Shown in pieces: positions 22,101 to 32,357 of a DNA stretch of 64,000 nt. This stretch comes from Hirsutella rhossiliensis (taxonomy: Eukaryota; Ascomycota; Sordariomycetes; Hypocreales; Ophiocordycipitaceae): contig NW_025408668.1 in assembly GCF_020360975.1 (NCBI RefSeq), forward strand, positions 5,456,001 to 5,520,000, in the 5' to 3' direction. The notes below the pieces were generated by a model. It made no database searches, was not told where the DNA came from, and was given only the letters and a program-made list of their open reading frames with translations. The position numbers were made by a program, and so were the translations under genes. How positions within the stretch are numbered: position 1 is the first letter of the stretch; each line of letters opens with the position of its first letter.

Positions 22101-24590
22101 CTACGCCGCCGCCCGCCGCGCGTTTTCCCGGCCAAGCTTCTTGAAGAAGGTGTGGCTTTCCTTCTTGTTCTTGCCCTTTTTCAGTGACTGGTTTAGTCTC
22201 TTGTTCTGCTCGATGTAGGCCATGTCCTGGCCACCGCTCAGTTCGCCGAGGGTGCCTGCAGTCCGGCGCGCTGCTCCCCTTTTTTTCTTTCGGCCCATCG
22301 CACCGCTGTGGAAAAGATCGTCTGTAATGTCCTCGTCCTCCATCGTGTCGTTCTCCACGAGAACCTTTTGCAGCAATTCGCGTCGCTCGCTCGCCGTTGC
22401 AAACGCGAGCCCCGGCGTCTTCTCAATGTTGGCAAGCTGCGTAATCACCTTGAAGGCATACCCCTGATCCACGAGAAAGGCCTGTCTCTTGGACGAAAAG
22501 TACATCTCCTGCGTGTCCTTTGACACCAGAGAGTAGAAGAAGGCGTTGAAGCCCTCGTCGTTTCGACGCTTGGCTCGGAGGATTCGGCCCAGTCTTTGGG
22601 CCTCCTGCCGACGAGATCCGTAATGGGATGAGATCTGAATGAGACATGTGGCCTCGGGCAGATCAAGTGACGTGTCCCCGATCTTGGACAGGAATAGCGT
22701 ATTGACTCGAGGGTTGTGCTGGAAATTCTCGAGCACTTCCAACCGTTCCGCCTGTCCCGTGCTGCCGTAGATAAAGGCCTTGCCGAGCTTCAACGCGTAC
22801 GCCTTGAGCGCGTATACGTTGTCGGAGAAGACGATGATCTTGTCCCCCCGGGACTCGTGGTAGTTGATGAGATACTGGCAAGCCTGAAACTTGCGCGGGT
22901 TCATGATGTACAGCAGATTCTTCTTGCGAGTCGGCGCCCGAAGGTACTCGTCGTAAAACTCGGTCGGCATCGGACACCAGACCTCGGCGCACTGCACCCT
23001 CGCGATATGACCCTGCTTCGAGAGTTCCATCCAGTTTGCTTCAAACAGCTTCGGCCCGATCAAAAAGTTTAAATCCGAAATTTTGTCATCTTCTCGAAGC
23101 AGGGTGGCCGTGAGCCCCAGCTTGGAGTGCGTCTTGATCGACGACGTGACCTTTCGGAAGATGTTGGCCGGCACCACATGCACCTCGTCCAGGAGCATGA
23201 GGCCCCATTCCCGTCCCGTCAAGAATTTCATCATCTTCTCGGCATCGTAAGACCGGGCTCTTGACTGCGTCACCATAGAATATGTCGTAACAATGATGCC
23301 CGTGCTTCCCGTAAAGACCGACCCCTTTGAGTCCGAGGTAAAGGCCACGATATCGTCTGGGTTGATGTTGGACCACTTCAAGAACTCTTGCCTCCACTGG
23401 ACGACCGACATGGAGCTGGTACATAGGACAATGACTCCCTTTTTGATGGTGCAGGCTGCCGTGATGCCGACAAGGGTCTTGCCGGCGCCGCAAGGCAAGA
23501 CAATGAGTCCGCTCTTGGCTCGGCCGTTGCCAAACATCTTGCTGAGGCTTTTTTCTTGGTATGGCCGGATTTGTGTGCCGGGCTTGAGGTCGATATCCAG
23601 GTTGGGATTGACTTCGTCTCTGCGGAAATCGTACTCCTCGAGCACAGGGTAGCCGAGGTTCAGACACTCTTTTTGTACTGTTTCGACATCCTTGTCGGCG
23701 ATTTCGAAGGAATGCGTGACCTCTTGGTCGTCGTCGTCTTCCTCGTTTAAAGTGGCCATGACGTCCCCCTCTTGAACCTGCTGGCCATTTTGCGGTTGCT
23801 CCCCGGCTGGTTCAAGGCCACTTGCCTGCTTGACACCAGCGGCATTCTTTGTTCCAGGAATGACGAGGCCGCCAATCTTTGGGGCAGCGGAAGTGGTGAT
23901 TTCCTCCGTTCCCTGCACCCGGAGAGGCCCGATCTTGGGATTCTTGAGCAGCGTCTGCAACATGTTTGGATCCGGAGACTCGACGTAGTATTTAGTATTC
24001 TTCAAGACCAGCTTGACTTTTCCGTAGCTCTGCGTACAGCTGGTGATGAAGTCCCTGATCTCATCCGGAAGTGGCGTCTTGAGGAAGCGCTCGAGCGTGT
24101 TGATGATGTCGTGAGGCGAAAGGCCCACCGAAACAGCGGCGTAGAGACTGTGCGTCGTGAGGGCATACTCGTGCATAAACGTCGGCCGCGAAAGAGGCTC
24201 GGAGATTGTGATGAGAAAGTCTTGGGCTTGATCTGCCAATGGGTTGAAGCTTTCCAGAATGATCCGGCCCTTTTGCGGATCGATCCAGAGCGGCCGATTG
24301 TGGTGGTCCTTTTTGAGGTCGAGATAGGAAAAGTCGTGGTCGCCAAAGATGTGCGGGAGAGGCTCGCGGATGGCGTGCTTCTTCTGGTATTGGTCAAGCG
24401 AGAACCTGTCGATGTTCTTGTCGATATCTCGTTCCAACACCTCGTCGACTGGGGCGGCGTCCTCCTCTTCTGGCTCGTCGTTGGCCTCGAGGCTCCGAGG
24501 GGTCCCGGCGCCCGGCGTCGACAGGCGCGAGGATCTGCCTATCTTGGCCCCGTCCTTGGCCACTGGCCCAGCCTTGCGTTTCGGCGGCAT
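22101..24590 (-). CDS. SSL2: TFIIH DNA translocase XPB/Ssl2
   Basis: Superfamily 2 3'-to-5' helicase/translocase of TFIIH, which opens promoters for RNA polymerase II and acts in nucleotide excision repair in the nucleus. It is a single exon of 829 residues. The start is at MPPKRKAG; the frame is open for 38 more codons, but that extension lacks family character. Features in order: acidic N-terminus, XPB N-terminal domain ([16 protein letters not shown] to about 220), [11 protein letters not shown], Walker A GAGKT at 368-372, DEVH at 468-471, motif III TATL, then the second RecA domain with FSDN and [15 protein letters not shown] (motif VI). The C-terminus is basic. All helicase motifs are intact. 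It is divergently arranged with the CHY zinc-finger gene, 372 bp apart. Confidence 0.97.
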   Translation of the reverse strand: MPPKRKAGPVAKDGAKIGRSSRLSTPGAGTPRSLEANDEPEEEDAAPVDEVLERDIDKNIDRFSLDQYQKKHAIREPLPHIFGDHDFSYLDLKKDHHNRPLWIDPQKGRIILESFNPLADQAQDFLITISEPLSRPTFMHEYALTTHSLYAAVSVGLSPHDIINTLERFLKTPLPDEIRDFITSCTQSYGKVKLVLKNTKYYVESPDPNMLQTLLKNPKIGPLRVQGTEEITTSAAPKIGGLVIPGTKNAAGVKQASGLEPAGEQPQNGQQVQEGDVMATLNEEDDDDQEVTHSFEIADKDVETVQKECLNLGYPVLEEYDFRRDEVNPNLDIDLKPGTQIRPYQEKSLSKMFGNGRAKSGLIVLPCGAGKTLVGITAACTIKKGVIVLCTSSMSVVQWRQEFLKWSNINPDDIVAFTSDSKGSVFTGSTGIIVTTYSMVTQSRARSYDAEKMMKFLTGREWGLMLLDEVHVVPANIFRKVTSSIKTHSKLGLTATLLREDDKISDLNFLIGPKLFEANWMELSKQGHIARVQCAEVWCPMPTEFYDEYLRAPTRKKNLLYIMNPRKFQACQYLINYHESRGDKIIVFSDNVYALKAYALKLGKAFIYGSTGQAERLEVLENFQHNPRVNTLFLSKIGDTSLDLPEATCLIQISSHYGSRRQEAQRLGRILRAKRRNDEGFNAFFYSLVSKDTQEMYFSSKRQAFLVDQGYAFKVITQLANIEKTPGLAFATASERRELLQKVLVENDTMEDEDITDDLFHSGAMGRKKKRGAARRTAGTLGELSGGQDMAYIEQNKRLNQSLKKGKNKKESHTFFKKLGRENARRAAA

Positions 24591-24962
24591 ATCGTCGGGA
24601 TGCCGCGGCAAGTCCAGAGGCGCGCAGGGGGACGGGTCGCGTTGACGGTGGGAGATGCCGTCACTTGAGAGATCTGGCTTAGATAAGGCAAGGCACTTAC
24701 TCACAGGCAGAAGCGCTGACTAATGCAGAGTCTCAGTACCGACAAGTGCTTTGGCTTGCTCTCGTGACACAGCGCTGACCTGGAGCCGCTAAGGCGCGAC
24801 CCCTGGCCCGCTCACCCCGCCAAATATCATCGTCACGGGCTGCCGCGTCGGCCAAACTACTCGTACCAATCACACCACCAGTTTCTGGAGCTGCCGTTCG
24901 TTCTTGGTATTTGCCGGCCCCATACGAGATTCGACAGCAACGGGATCCAGCCAGGCGACAAC
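24591..24962. promoter_or_regulatory. Divergent promoter region, XPB / CHY gene
   Basis: The 372 bp between two head-to-head start codons must contain both promoters and leaders. I see no TATA box at a convincing position on either side. Both genes read outward, so shared regulation is possible but unproven. Confidence 0.5.
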
Positions 24963-25470
24963 ATGTGGTATGTGTCGCACGTCTTGAGCCTTTCCGGAAA
25001 CCATGCTGACCATGGCCCAGCAAGCACATTCTCAACGCCCAGGTCGCGATCAGATCTCCATGCTGTATGACGCTTGCCGCAAACCTCCCCAGAATCCTAC
25101 GTGCGACTCCACTATACGTGATGTCGAGAGCTGACAGCTGCCACATACAGGCCGCAAGTGGTTCGACTGTGCCGAATGCCACGGCGAGCAGGAAAGCCAC
25201 CCTCTCCTCCAGTCCCTCGAAATGATCTTTGCCTGCAAAAAGTGCAAGAAGTGCTTTCGCAAAGACGCGCAAGAATTCGAGGAAAGTGACGAATACTGCC
25301 CCCACTGTGACAACCACTTCGTCATCGACGCCAAGACACCCAAGGCCGCTCTGTCCGTTGAAAGCGACGACGTGAGGATGAACAACAAAATGCTCAAGGA
25401 TGAGAGGACCAAGCAGAGGAAGCTGAAGAGCATCTTTGATCCGGACGACGATGCTGATAGGCTGGGCTGA
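24963..25470 (+). CDS. CHY-type zinc-finger protein
   Basis: Small CHY zinc-finger protein, 122 residues. Exons are 24963-24967, 25021-25064 and 25151-25470. The first coding exon is only five bases (ATG plus TG of the Cys2 codon). The donors are GTATGT and GTATGA, and phases 2 and 1 close exactly. The rebuilt protein begins MCKHILNAQVAIRSPCCRKW, then has FDCAECH, CKKCKKCF and CPHCDNHFVID: the full set of Cys/His ligand pairs for a three-zinc CHY domain. In yeast the comparable Hot13 helps keep mitochondrial intermembrane-space import factors metal-free; other relatives are ubiquitin-ligase parts. This stand-alone fungal form has no RING domain, so a ligase role is unlikely. Function otherwise unknown. 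Confidence 0.88.
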
Positions 25471-25660
25471 GCGTTTCGAGGCAGGTATATAGCATTGGCT
25501 GGGGGCAGCTACGGCGTTGCAGGTTGAATTACGCTTCGTCATTTCATGGAATATTGAGAAGGAGTTTCTGAGACGAACATGTCATACACAGCGGAAATCG
25601 CGAATGGCTTGATGCGATAGACCAGATACCCCTCTATAAAATACACCAAGCTTTCCTGCG

Positions 25661-26672
25661 TTATTCGGCAGCAGAGTCATCCTGGCCTCTCGTCAGGATC
25701 GCGGTACTTCCAGTTCCAGGCGTACGCCCAGTCTTCTTCTTGGCCGCCTCCTCTTGCTTCTCCTGCTCAATCTCCTTGACGTAGCCCTCAATGTCGTCCG
25801 TGGGGAGTATCTCCATGGCGGCACCAGGTGCCATGAGCGCAATCTCGATATTCTTGGCGCCCGTTTGCACGACTTCGAGCAGCGACTTGATGGCCAGTCG
25901 AATGGTGGCCTCGCGGTCCATATCCTCCTTGTAGTTGCGCTCGAGGAACTCGCGGACCGTCTTGCTCGAGCGTCCAATTGCATTGGCTTTCCTGCCAGGA
26001 AGTTAGCATGGATGGAACGGGACCGTCTGTGATCAACGTACCAAGCTGAGTAGATGCCGGAGGGCTCCGTCTGGAAGAGCCTAGGCACCTTGCTCCCAGG
26101 GTCGAAGCCGACAACCAGCGTGCTGATACCAAAAGGCCGCACACCGCCAGCCTGCGTGTACCGTTGCTGGACCCCAGCAACGTACTTGGTGATGTAGTCA
26201 ATCGTAACGGGGTCCTCTACGGACAACCGATGAGACTGAGACTCTAACCGCGCCTTGTCGACGAGAATGCGGGCATCGGCGTTGAGGCCGGCGAAAGCAA
26301 GGGCCACGTGGTTGTCGAGGACTTGGATCTTGGAGGGGGTGATGCGTGTGTCTTGCAGCTTCATGGCTGAGCGCTTCTCGCAGCCGAGCACGACGACATC
26401 CTTGCCCTTGACGCCAACAGCGCATGTGCCTGAGGATACGGTGAGCTTCCAACGGATGAGCGCGTGGGGTCATGCGGACCTCGCTTGACGGCCTCGCCGG
26501 CATATTCAACCTGGAACACGTGTCCATCGGGGCTGCGACGGGGTCAGAAACAGCTTCAAGGACTGTCGGATGTGGTTGTCGAACCTGAAGACTGTTTACT
26601 GTTTAGCACCGTCCCACCGCTGAACGAAGTGGTGAGCTTACCCGACAGAGCTCTGTCGTAGCCTGAAGCCAT
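25661..26672 (-). CDS. PRE6: 20S proteasome subunit alpha-4
   Basis: Alpha-ring subunit of the 20S proteasome, orthologous to yeast Pre6 and human PSMA7; 269 residues. Five exons: 26672-26642, 26585-26591 (a 7-base microexon), 26532-26480, 26429-26042 and 25991-25661. The microexon TCTTCAG is required to rebuild the alpha-subunit signature [20 protein letters not shown]; without it the frame is lost. [40 protein letters not shown] and [13 protein letters not shown] follow in the usual order. [24 protein letters not shown] is rejoined across the last intron. The C-terminal tail is Lys/Glu-rich, as in alpha-4. There is no catalytic Thr, as expected for an alpha subunit. Confidence 0.95.
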
Positions 26673-27199
26673 TGCTGTAGATTCGGGGCAAGCTGCAGTT
26701 GTCTGTTGCAAGATGGCCGAAGGCAATGAGGAAGGAGGACGAGTGCGCGTGTGCGTTGCGGCCGAGGGAGATGGGAGGTGCGCAGTCCAACACGGGGTGC
26801 TGCGTCAGACTGGCAGCCTGCGAGCTGGAGGGCCGTGAGCTACGAAGTACCTGTGCTGCCGATCCTGACAGGTGGGCGGAGAAAGGTAGCAGCGCGCCGA
26901 ACGCACAGTATCAGAATATGGACATGGTAGTTTCGCACCGTGCTGACTCTCAGTTACGACATCAACCAGGAGTCGATAGCCACACGGCAGCGACGATTCC
27001 AAAAACATTATCTGAGCGACAAGTGAGCCTCTGGCGTCTACATGTCACCGATTCTTCAACGGCTCCACCCGGAATTTTCTCCTTTTCCCATCCTCTGGCA
27101 GACCAGCTGCCGCAAACGCCAGCCAAAGCCGTCTATATCCCCAACCTCGCCCATCCGTATTCGCCCTCGTCTAATCATGAGAGCTCGTGAGTACACGTT
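26673..27199. other. Intergenic, upstream of proteasome gene
   Basis: This holds the promoter of the alpha-4 gene and the 3' flank of the Zn2Cys6 gene. I looked for the proteasome control element GGTGGCAAA on both strands and did not find a clear copy. No coding sequence is recognised. Confidence 0.5.
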
Positions 27200-28834
27200 T
27201 CAGTATCTGGCAATTTCTACCCATCGCTGCTGCTGCAGGATGTTTGCAATATACTGCCCCTTGTGAGCCAGCCTCTTCTGGAAGGCTTCAAGCCACAACA
27301 TCTCGAGAATGCCGTCCTGCGACGTTGCGCTGGCGTCGCGGTAAACGTTGAGTGCCACTGCCATTGGCGCCAGCAACATGTCCGGCTGTGTCGTGCCGCC
27401 AAGCGCAGAGTCGAGACCCCGGCAGATGCTGGCCGCAAGTTCGCACCCGTCCTGGTAATGCGTCGGATCGACTTGCGGGTCCGGCCACATGTCGGGAAAC
27501 GCATCAACGACCGGCTGGAAGATGGCGCTGTGCAGACTCTCAATGCATCGATGGAGGGGAATCTGAGCCATCCAATAGTACAGCATCATGAGCGCTGTGA
27601 GACCATCCCTGAAGGCGTACGGAGCCGCAAAGGGGATTTCGCCGCCACCTTCCCCCAGATCCTGATACCAGTAAGGGGGCTGTTGGCTCCCGGGGGCTAG
27701 GATTACGCTCTGGAGCCATTCGTGGAACTGCATCTCGACCATGAGGCAGTTTCGCAGCAGGCCTTGAGCTTCGAGACGTCGGGGCATCGTGGCAGGCTGT
27801 GGCAGCAGGTCGTCGGCCGCCGCAAGAATTGAAGGGAGGCGGAGCACAATATCGAGCAAATAATCAAGTGGGGACTTGGGGTGCCAGTTCCAGGGCGTCG
27901 ACATCCAGTCCTGCTGAGACAGAAAACTATCACAGCGGCTGAACAAGGCAAAGCTGACCTAGGACTCAGTCAGCGTCACCTCTTTGCTGTCGGTACGATA
28001 CGGGGCGCTTCTCACTGCCAGGGGTCGATAAATCCTCACGAAGTACTGGTGATTCGGAAACATGGTGAAGCTGTCCGGCCCCAGTCCCTTCACCAAGTCT
28101 GTCTCATGAAAAGAGGATGGCCCGGGCGCGTCGAGCATGTTTGATTCGGCAGAAGACGACGAATGCTGCGTCCATGTTAGCCGATGGGACCAATGATCGA
28201 CCACGAGCATCATACCTCGTATAAGAAGGCGCAGTATCCACCGGTCGAGCCGTGCTCGGCGCTGGCATCTCCAAGTCGCACCAGACATCTAGCCCTGGCG
28301 TTGAAGTCGCCACCCGCTGCGTGGGTCTGCGGTTCCGAAGCAGCATAGGCAGGCAATAAGACGTCGAATTTGGAGTCGTCGGCACCGCTTTGCTCAACAA
28401 TGTTCTGCAGGTCCGTCTGCAGACCCGTCAAGAGTACAGGAGTCACAACGTCTTGTCCAGAAAGCGTCATGCAGTCGTCCCAGGCCGATGTCAGCGGTTC
28501 CGTGGGGACCAGCTGGGGTTTCAAGTCCTCTCCGGTTCCCTCAGTTGCCGCCGCGGCCTTGGCCTTTGGCTTGTTTGCGGGGCTTGTCCTCTTGGGGTGC
28601 GAGGCCACGCGACCCTTGGTCTCGAGCGTCCCCGTAATGAAGACTCGCTCCCTCTCATAGCCCTCACATTGCCTGCCGGTGTTGACGCAGTTGTTGCAAA
28701 AGGGCCGCTCATTGCTGCACTGTCGCCGTCTTAGCTCATGACAGAGGAGGCTTCGACTCGCCGACACAACTCACCTTGACTCTGCGCCGCCGGCACGTCT
28801 CGCAGCCCTTGTACTTGCCTGGAACACCGACCAT
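27200..28834 (-). CDS. Zn2Cys6 transcription regulator
   Basis: Fungal binuclear-zinc-cluster regulator, 490 residues. Four exons: 28834-28775, 28719-28216, 28165-28016 and 27958-27200. The six zinc-binding Cys are at 11, 14, 21, 28, 31 and 38 (CETCRRRRVK then CSNERPFCNNC), and the first intron splits the cluster right before the third Cys. A Lys/Ala-rich linker (about 57-75) follows. The rest is a helical regulatory region with LLDIVLRLPSILAAADDLL, MQFHEWLQSVILAP and a closing KGQYIANILQQQRW, typical of the fungal-specific factor domains. Targets are unknown, and no obvious pathway genes adjoin. Intron 3 is GTGAGA..TAG with a CTGAC branch site. Confidence 0.88.
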
Positions 28835-29853
28835 GTCGTCCCCCGTTGTTCGCCCTTGACGACCATTCGCCGCGAGTTGATTGCCAAAGGATTCCGCGAA
28901 ACAACTCGTTCACCTGGTCATATATAGTGGCGGGCCCTCTTGCCGGCGTCGCGGCACGTCCCCTGGAGACAAACCTCTCCCACGTTCCGCCAACCCCACC
29001 ACCGACCGGTGGCCTGACGCCTCCTCCACCCCGGCTTCGGTATCCCTCCGCAAGTGCGAATCAGGGACGGAGTTGGGCCTCTGGCGTTTCAATGCCATGG
29101 CGATGACCTTGTCCGAGACCGGCAAGGCTTGAGAAGGAGATTCAGAACGCGGGCCAATGAGACGCCCGAGATGCTTCCTCGTCCTGGTCAGCCTCACGGG
29201 ACCCGTGGACACGCATGGCTTACATGATGCGGCCCGGCCCCAGCGATGGTACGAGCAAGAGACTGGACACGCGACAGGAGCAAGAGGGGAATGGGGGGAG
29301 GAAAGGGAATGCATGGGTGTCGGCTCGTGACATAAAAGCATAATGGGAGGGTCTCCATGCGTGTCGACGGGCCAAAGCTTCGTAGGGCTGACGACGGATC
29401 GCCCCCACGAACGCTGGTTGGCCAGCACACCACGAGAGCTGAGCGCAATTTGATGGCCGGGCACGCCGAGCAAAGGAGCTCTTGGACAGGGCAGCGGTCA
29501 CGATTGGTCCACCGCCAAAACAGAACGGCCCGTTCATCAAGGTACGCATACGAGGCTTCGGCTAAGCTTCCGGGAGGGTGAGGATGCATGATTTTGAAAG
29601 CCTCCACCAACGCTGTGCCGGGTGGGATTCGAGAGGCATCCGACTCCTTCGTAACGCTGGGACATGCCCGCGATGCATACGACGGCGCGGCCGGCTCTGG
29701 GTACTCTGGCGCATCTTGGCTCGTAATTTGGCAGCGCGCCAAAAACTGCCTTGAATCGGCCCGCTTTGTTTAATCTGATGGGGCGTGCTCCATCTTCCCC
29801 CACATGTCCCCTTTTTTTTTCTGTTTTTCCTCTCCCTTTCAACGACCTCACCC
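28835..29853. other. Intergenic, no gene seen
   Basis: About 1 kb between the start of the Zn2Cys6 gene and the stop of the D-2-hydroxyacid dehydrogenase gene. Open frames here read through the dehydrogenase stop or lack family features. A poly-T run at 29812-29819 lies just past the dehydrogenase 3' end. Confidence 0.55.
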
Positions 29854-31567
29854 TTAAATGTACTTGTACGGGTTCATGATGCCATTCTACACGTTTCGGG
29901 TCAGCTCTGCCGTAGCCTGTAGGGAGGCGCGAAGAAAAGCAAGGGGATCCCAGACTCACCGGATCATATAGATGCTTGATCTGCTTCATGAGAGCGACCA
30001 TGGTGTCACTGCGGCTGTACTGTATAAATTTTTTCTTGGCAAGGCCAAGTCCGTGCTCGGCACTGATGCTACCCTTTCGCTTCGCGATCCACTCGTAGAC
30101 AAAGGGCTCGAGCGCCTGCTCCACGCGCTTGTCGTAGCGCCGGACCGCAACGTTGAGGTGCAGGTTGCAGTCGCCCATGTGGCCGTAGCCGACGACGCCA
30201 AGGGCGGGATGCTGGTCCGTGTCGCCGAGGAGGCCCATGTCAGCCAGGCGGGCCTTGACGTCATCGACGATGGCGTACATGTCGGGCAACGGGATGGAGA
30301 CGTCGTACTTGTAGACGCCGCCCCAGTGGCCGATGCACTCGGGGACGCTCTCACGCCAGCCCCACAGCGCCTTGATCTGGGTGGCGTCCTGGGCGACGAC
30401 GCCGTCGGCGACGATGTCCTCGGACATGACGTGCTCGAGAAAGGCCTCGAGCTTGGCGTAGTCGTGCTCGCCGTTGGAGCCGCTGGTCTCGACGAGGCAG
30501 TAGAAGGGGAAGTCGCCGTCGAGCGGGCGCTTCTCGGCGGGCCGGACGGCGTGGACGAGCTGCTGGCTGCGGGCGTCCATGAGCTCAAAGGCGGACAGGA
30601 TCTCGGAGAGGTGGGCCTTTGCCTGGCGAAAGGCGCGCCGGGCGTGCGGGTACGAGGCGAGGCCGAGGAAGGCGACGTTTACGGCGGCGGGCCGCTGGGG
30701 GCAGTGGACGGCGAGCCTGGTGATGATGCCGATGGAGCCCTCTGCGCCGATGAAGAGCTGCTTGAGGTCGTAGCCCGTGTTGTTCTTGCGCAGGGTGGAC
30801 AGGTCGTCGAGCACGGTGCCGTCGGGCAGGACGGCCTCGAGGCCCAGGACGCTGCCGTGCAGGCTGCCGTAGCGCAGGAAGCGCAGGCCGCCGGCGTTTG
30901 TGGCGACGTTGCCGCCGACGTGGCACGAGCCCTTTGCGCCCAGGTCGAGGGGGAAGACGTGGCCGCGGTCGGCGAGGTAGGTGTCGGCGGCCTCGAGGAC
31001 GCAGCCGGCGTCGAGGACGAGGCAGCCGCTGGCGTCGTCGAAGGAGTGGATGCGGTTCATGCGGGCCATGCTGACGACGATCTCGTCAAAGACGGGCACG
31101 GAGCCGCCGACGAGGCCCGTGTTGCCGCCCTGGGGCACGACGGCGAGGCGGGCGTCGTTGCAGTAGCGCAGGATGCGGCTGACCTGGTCCGTCGACGCCG
31201 GCCGGAGCACCAGCCGGCACTGGCCGCGGTACTTGTGCATCCAGTCCTCGTTGAAGGGCTCGACGTCGGCCTCGGCCTCGACCACGGCCGACCCGCTGCC
31301 CAGCAGCTGCTTGAAGAAGGCCACGTGCTCGCCCGTCACCCGGCCGAAGCGCTCGTCGCGCCGCAGCTCCGGATACGCGTCGGCCGTGAGCTGGGCCCGC
31401 CGCCGGCCGGCGCTCTGCATAAAGGTCCTCGGCGCCGGGTAGCGGAGGCATGCCGGGGGGGGGGGGCCGATGCTGCTGGTTCCGCCGTGGGTGGTGGTGG
31501 TGGTGGTGGTGAGGAGGAGCGCCCGGCTCCCGCTGGCGACGCGCATGAAGCTCGCGCGACAAGCCAT
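29854..31567 (-). CDS. Mitochondrial FAD-dependent D-2-hydroxyacid dehydrogenase
   Basis: FAD enzyme of the D-lactate / D-2-hydroxyglutarate dehydrogenase family, 546 residues. Exons are 31567-29960 and 29886-29854. The last exon adds NGIMNPYKYI, completing the family C-terminus after HLYDP; without the intron the frame would run 140 codons into non-family sequence. The N-terminus is Arg-rich without acidic residues, as in a mitochondrial presequence, and has seven consecutive Thr encoded by a trinucleotide repeat. The FAD (PCMH) domain shows VVPQGGNTGLVGGSVPV and GGNVATNAGGLRFLRYGS. The C-terminal substrate domain has GYGHMGDCNLHLN, the metal/substrate His pair, and SISAEHGLG. This best matches the Dld2/D2HGDH branch, which oxidises D-2-hydroxyglutarate or D-lactate in the matrix. 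Confidence 0.93.
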
Positions 31568-32357
31568 GGGGCTGGAGACAGGGCAAGGGCGAGAAGGGAG
31601 ATTGTTTGGCAGCGCGAGAATGGGAGCCGAGCTGAAGATCTACTCTCGTCTTCTCTCAATCCCTCTCTCTCTCCGAGGCTCTCACTCTCTAGCGTCTCCT
31701 CTCAGGCCTGCATGTAAGTTACTGTACAATCCGATGCGCGATCCGTCATAGCCGGACACGGGTCAAACGGGCAACGTTCCGCTGGCTGGTCTGGTTGGCT
31801 GGTTGGTAGATGGTCTTGAGTCGTGCAGGAGGAAAAAAGCGTGGCTGGAAGCTCTAGAGCGGAGACAGGGCCCTGCGGCGCGGACCCCCCAAACCGAGAA
31901 CTAATTCTCTAGAACCCACTCACCAGCGCCTCTTCGGCCAGCTTTGCCGGACGAACACGGCTTGATACATGAGTGCTACCTTGCCGCTCCGCATACCGAT
32001 TCGGGCAAAAAATCGAATATAGTAGCAAGCGCTTAACAACAGCATTGTTAACTTGCTCAGATCGAAGCGACAAGTGGGATGAAAGATTCTTCTTTGCGAG
32101 CTTACTACACATCACGCTTCACCATTACGAGGAATAGTGACAGACTTCATTTCTCGTATCGTCCCTGGTATAACCAAAGTAGTCAAAGATGCCAAAAAGC
32201 GGAAATCATTTGCGCCGTTTGCGCCGTTGCCGCCGTCCAGAGGCCTAGAAATACGTACAAAGCAGAGAGTCCCAAACCATCCCCAAGCAGGATCCCCTCA
32301 AGGACCGCGAAAGAAAAAGGAGAAACGATACCGTTAAACCACCCCCCTCCTCCGTGC
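31568..32357. other. Intergenic, no gene seen
   Basis: This is the promoter side of the dehydrogenase gene and the 3' flank of the alpha-actinin gene. A CT repeat (CTCTCT, about 31645-31700) and TGGCTGGT repeats (31785-31808) are visible. No coding sequence is recognised. Confidence 0.55.

Noticed and set aside
26673..26960. Proteasome-associated control element upstream of alpha-4
   Set aside because: No clear GGTGGCAAA or its reverse complement was found; sordariomycetes may use other sites.
29972..31717. 581-codon + strand frame opposite the D-2-hydroxyacid dehydrogenase
   Set aside because: Shadow of a strongly GC-biased gene; it has no family pattern, while the minus strand encodes a complete FAD enzyme.
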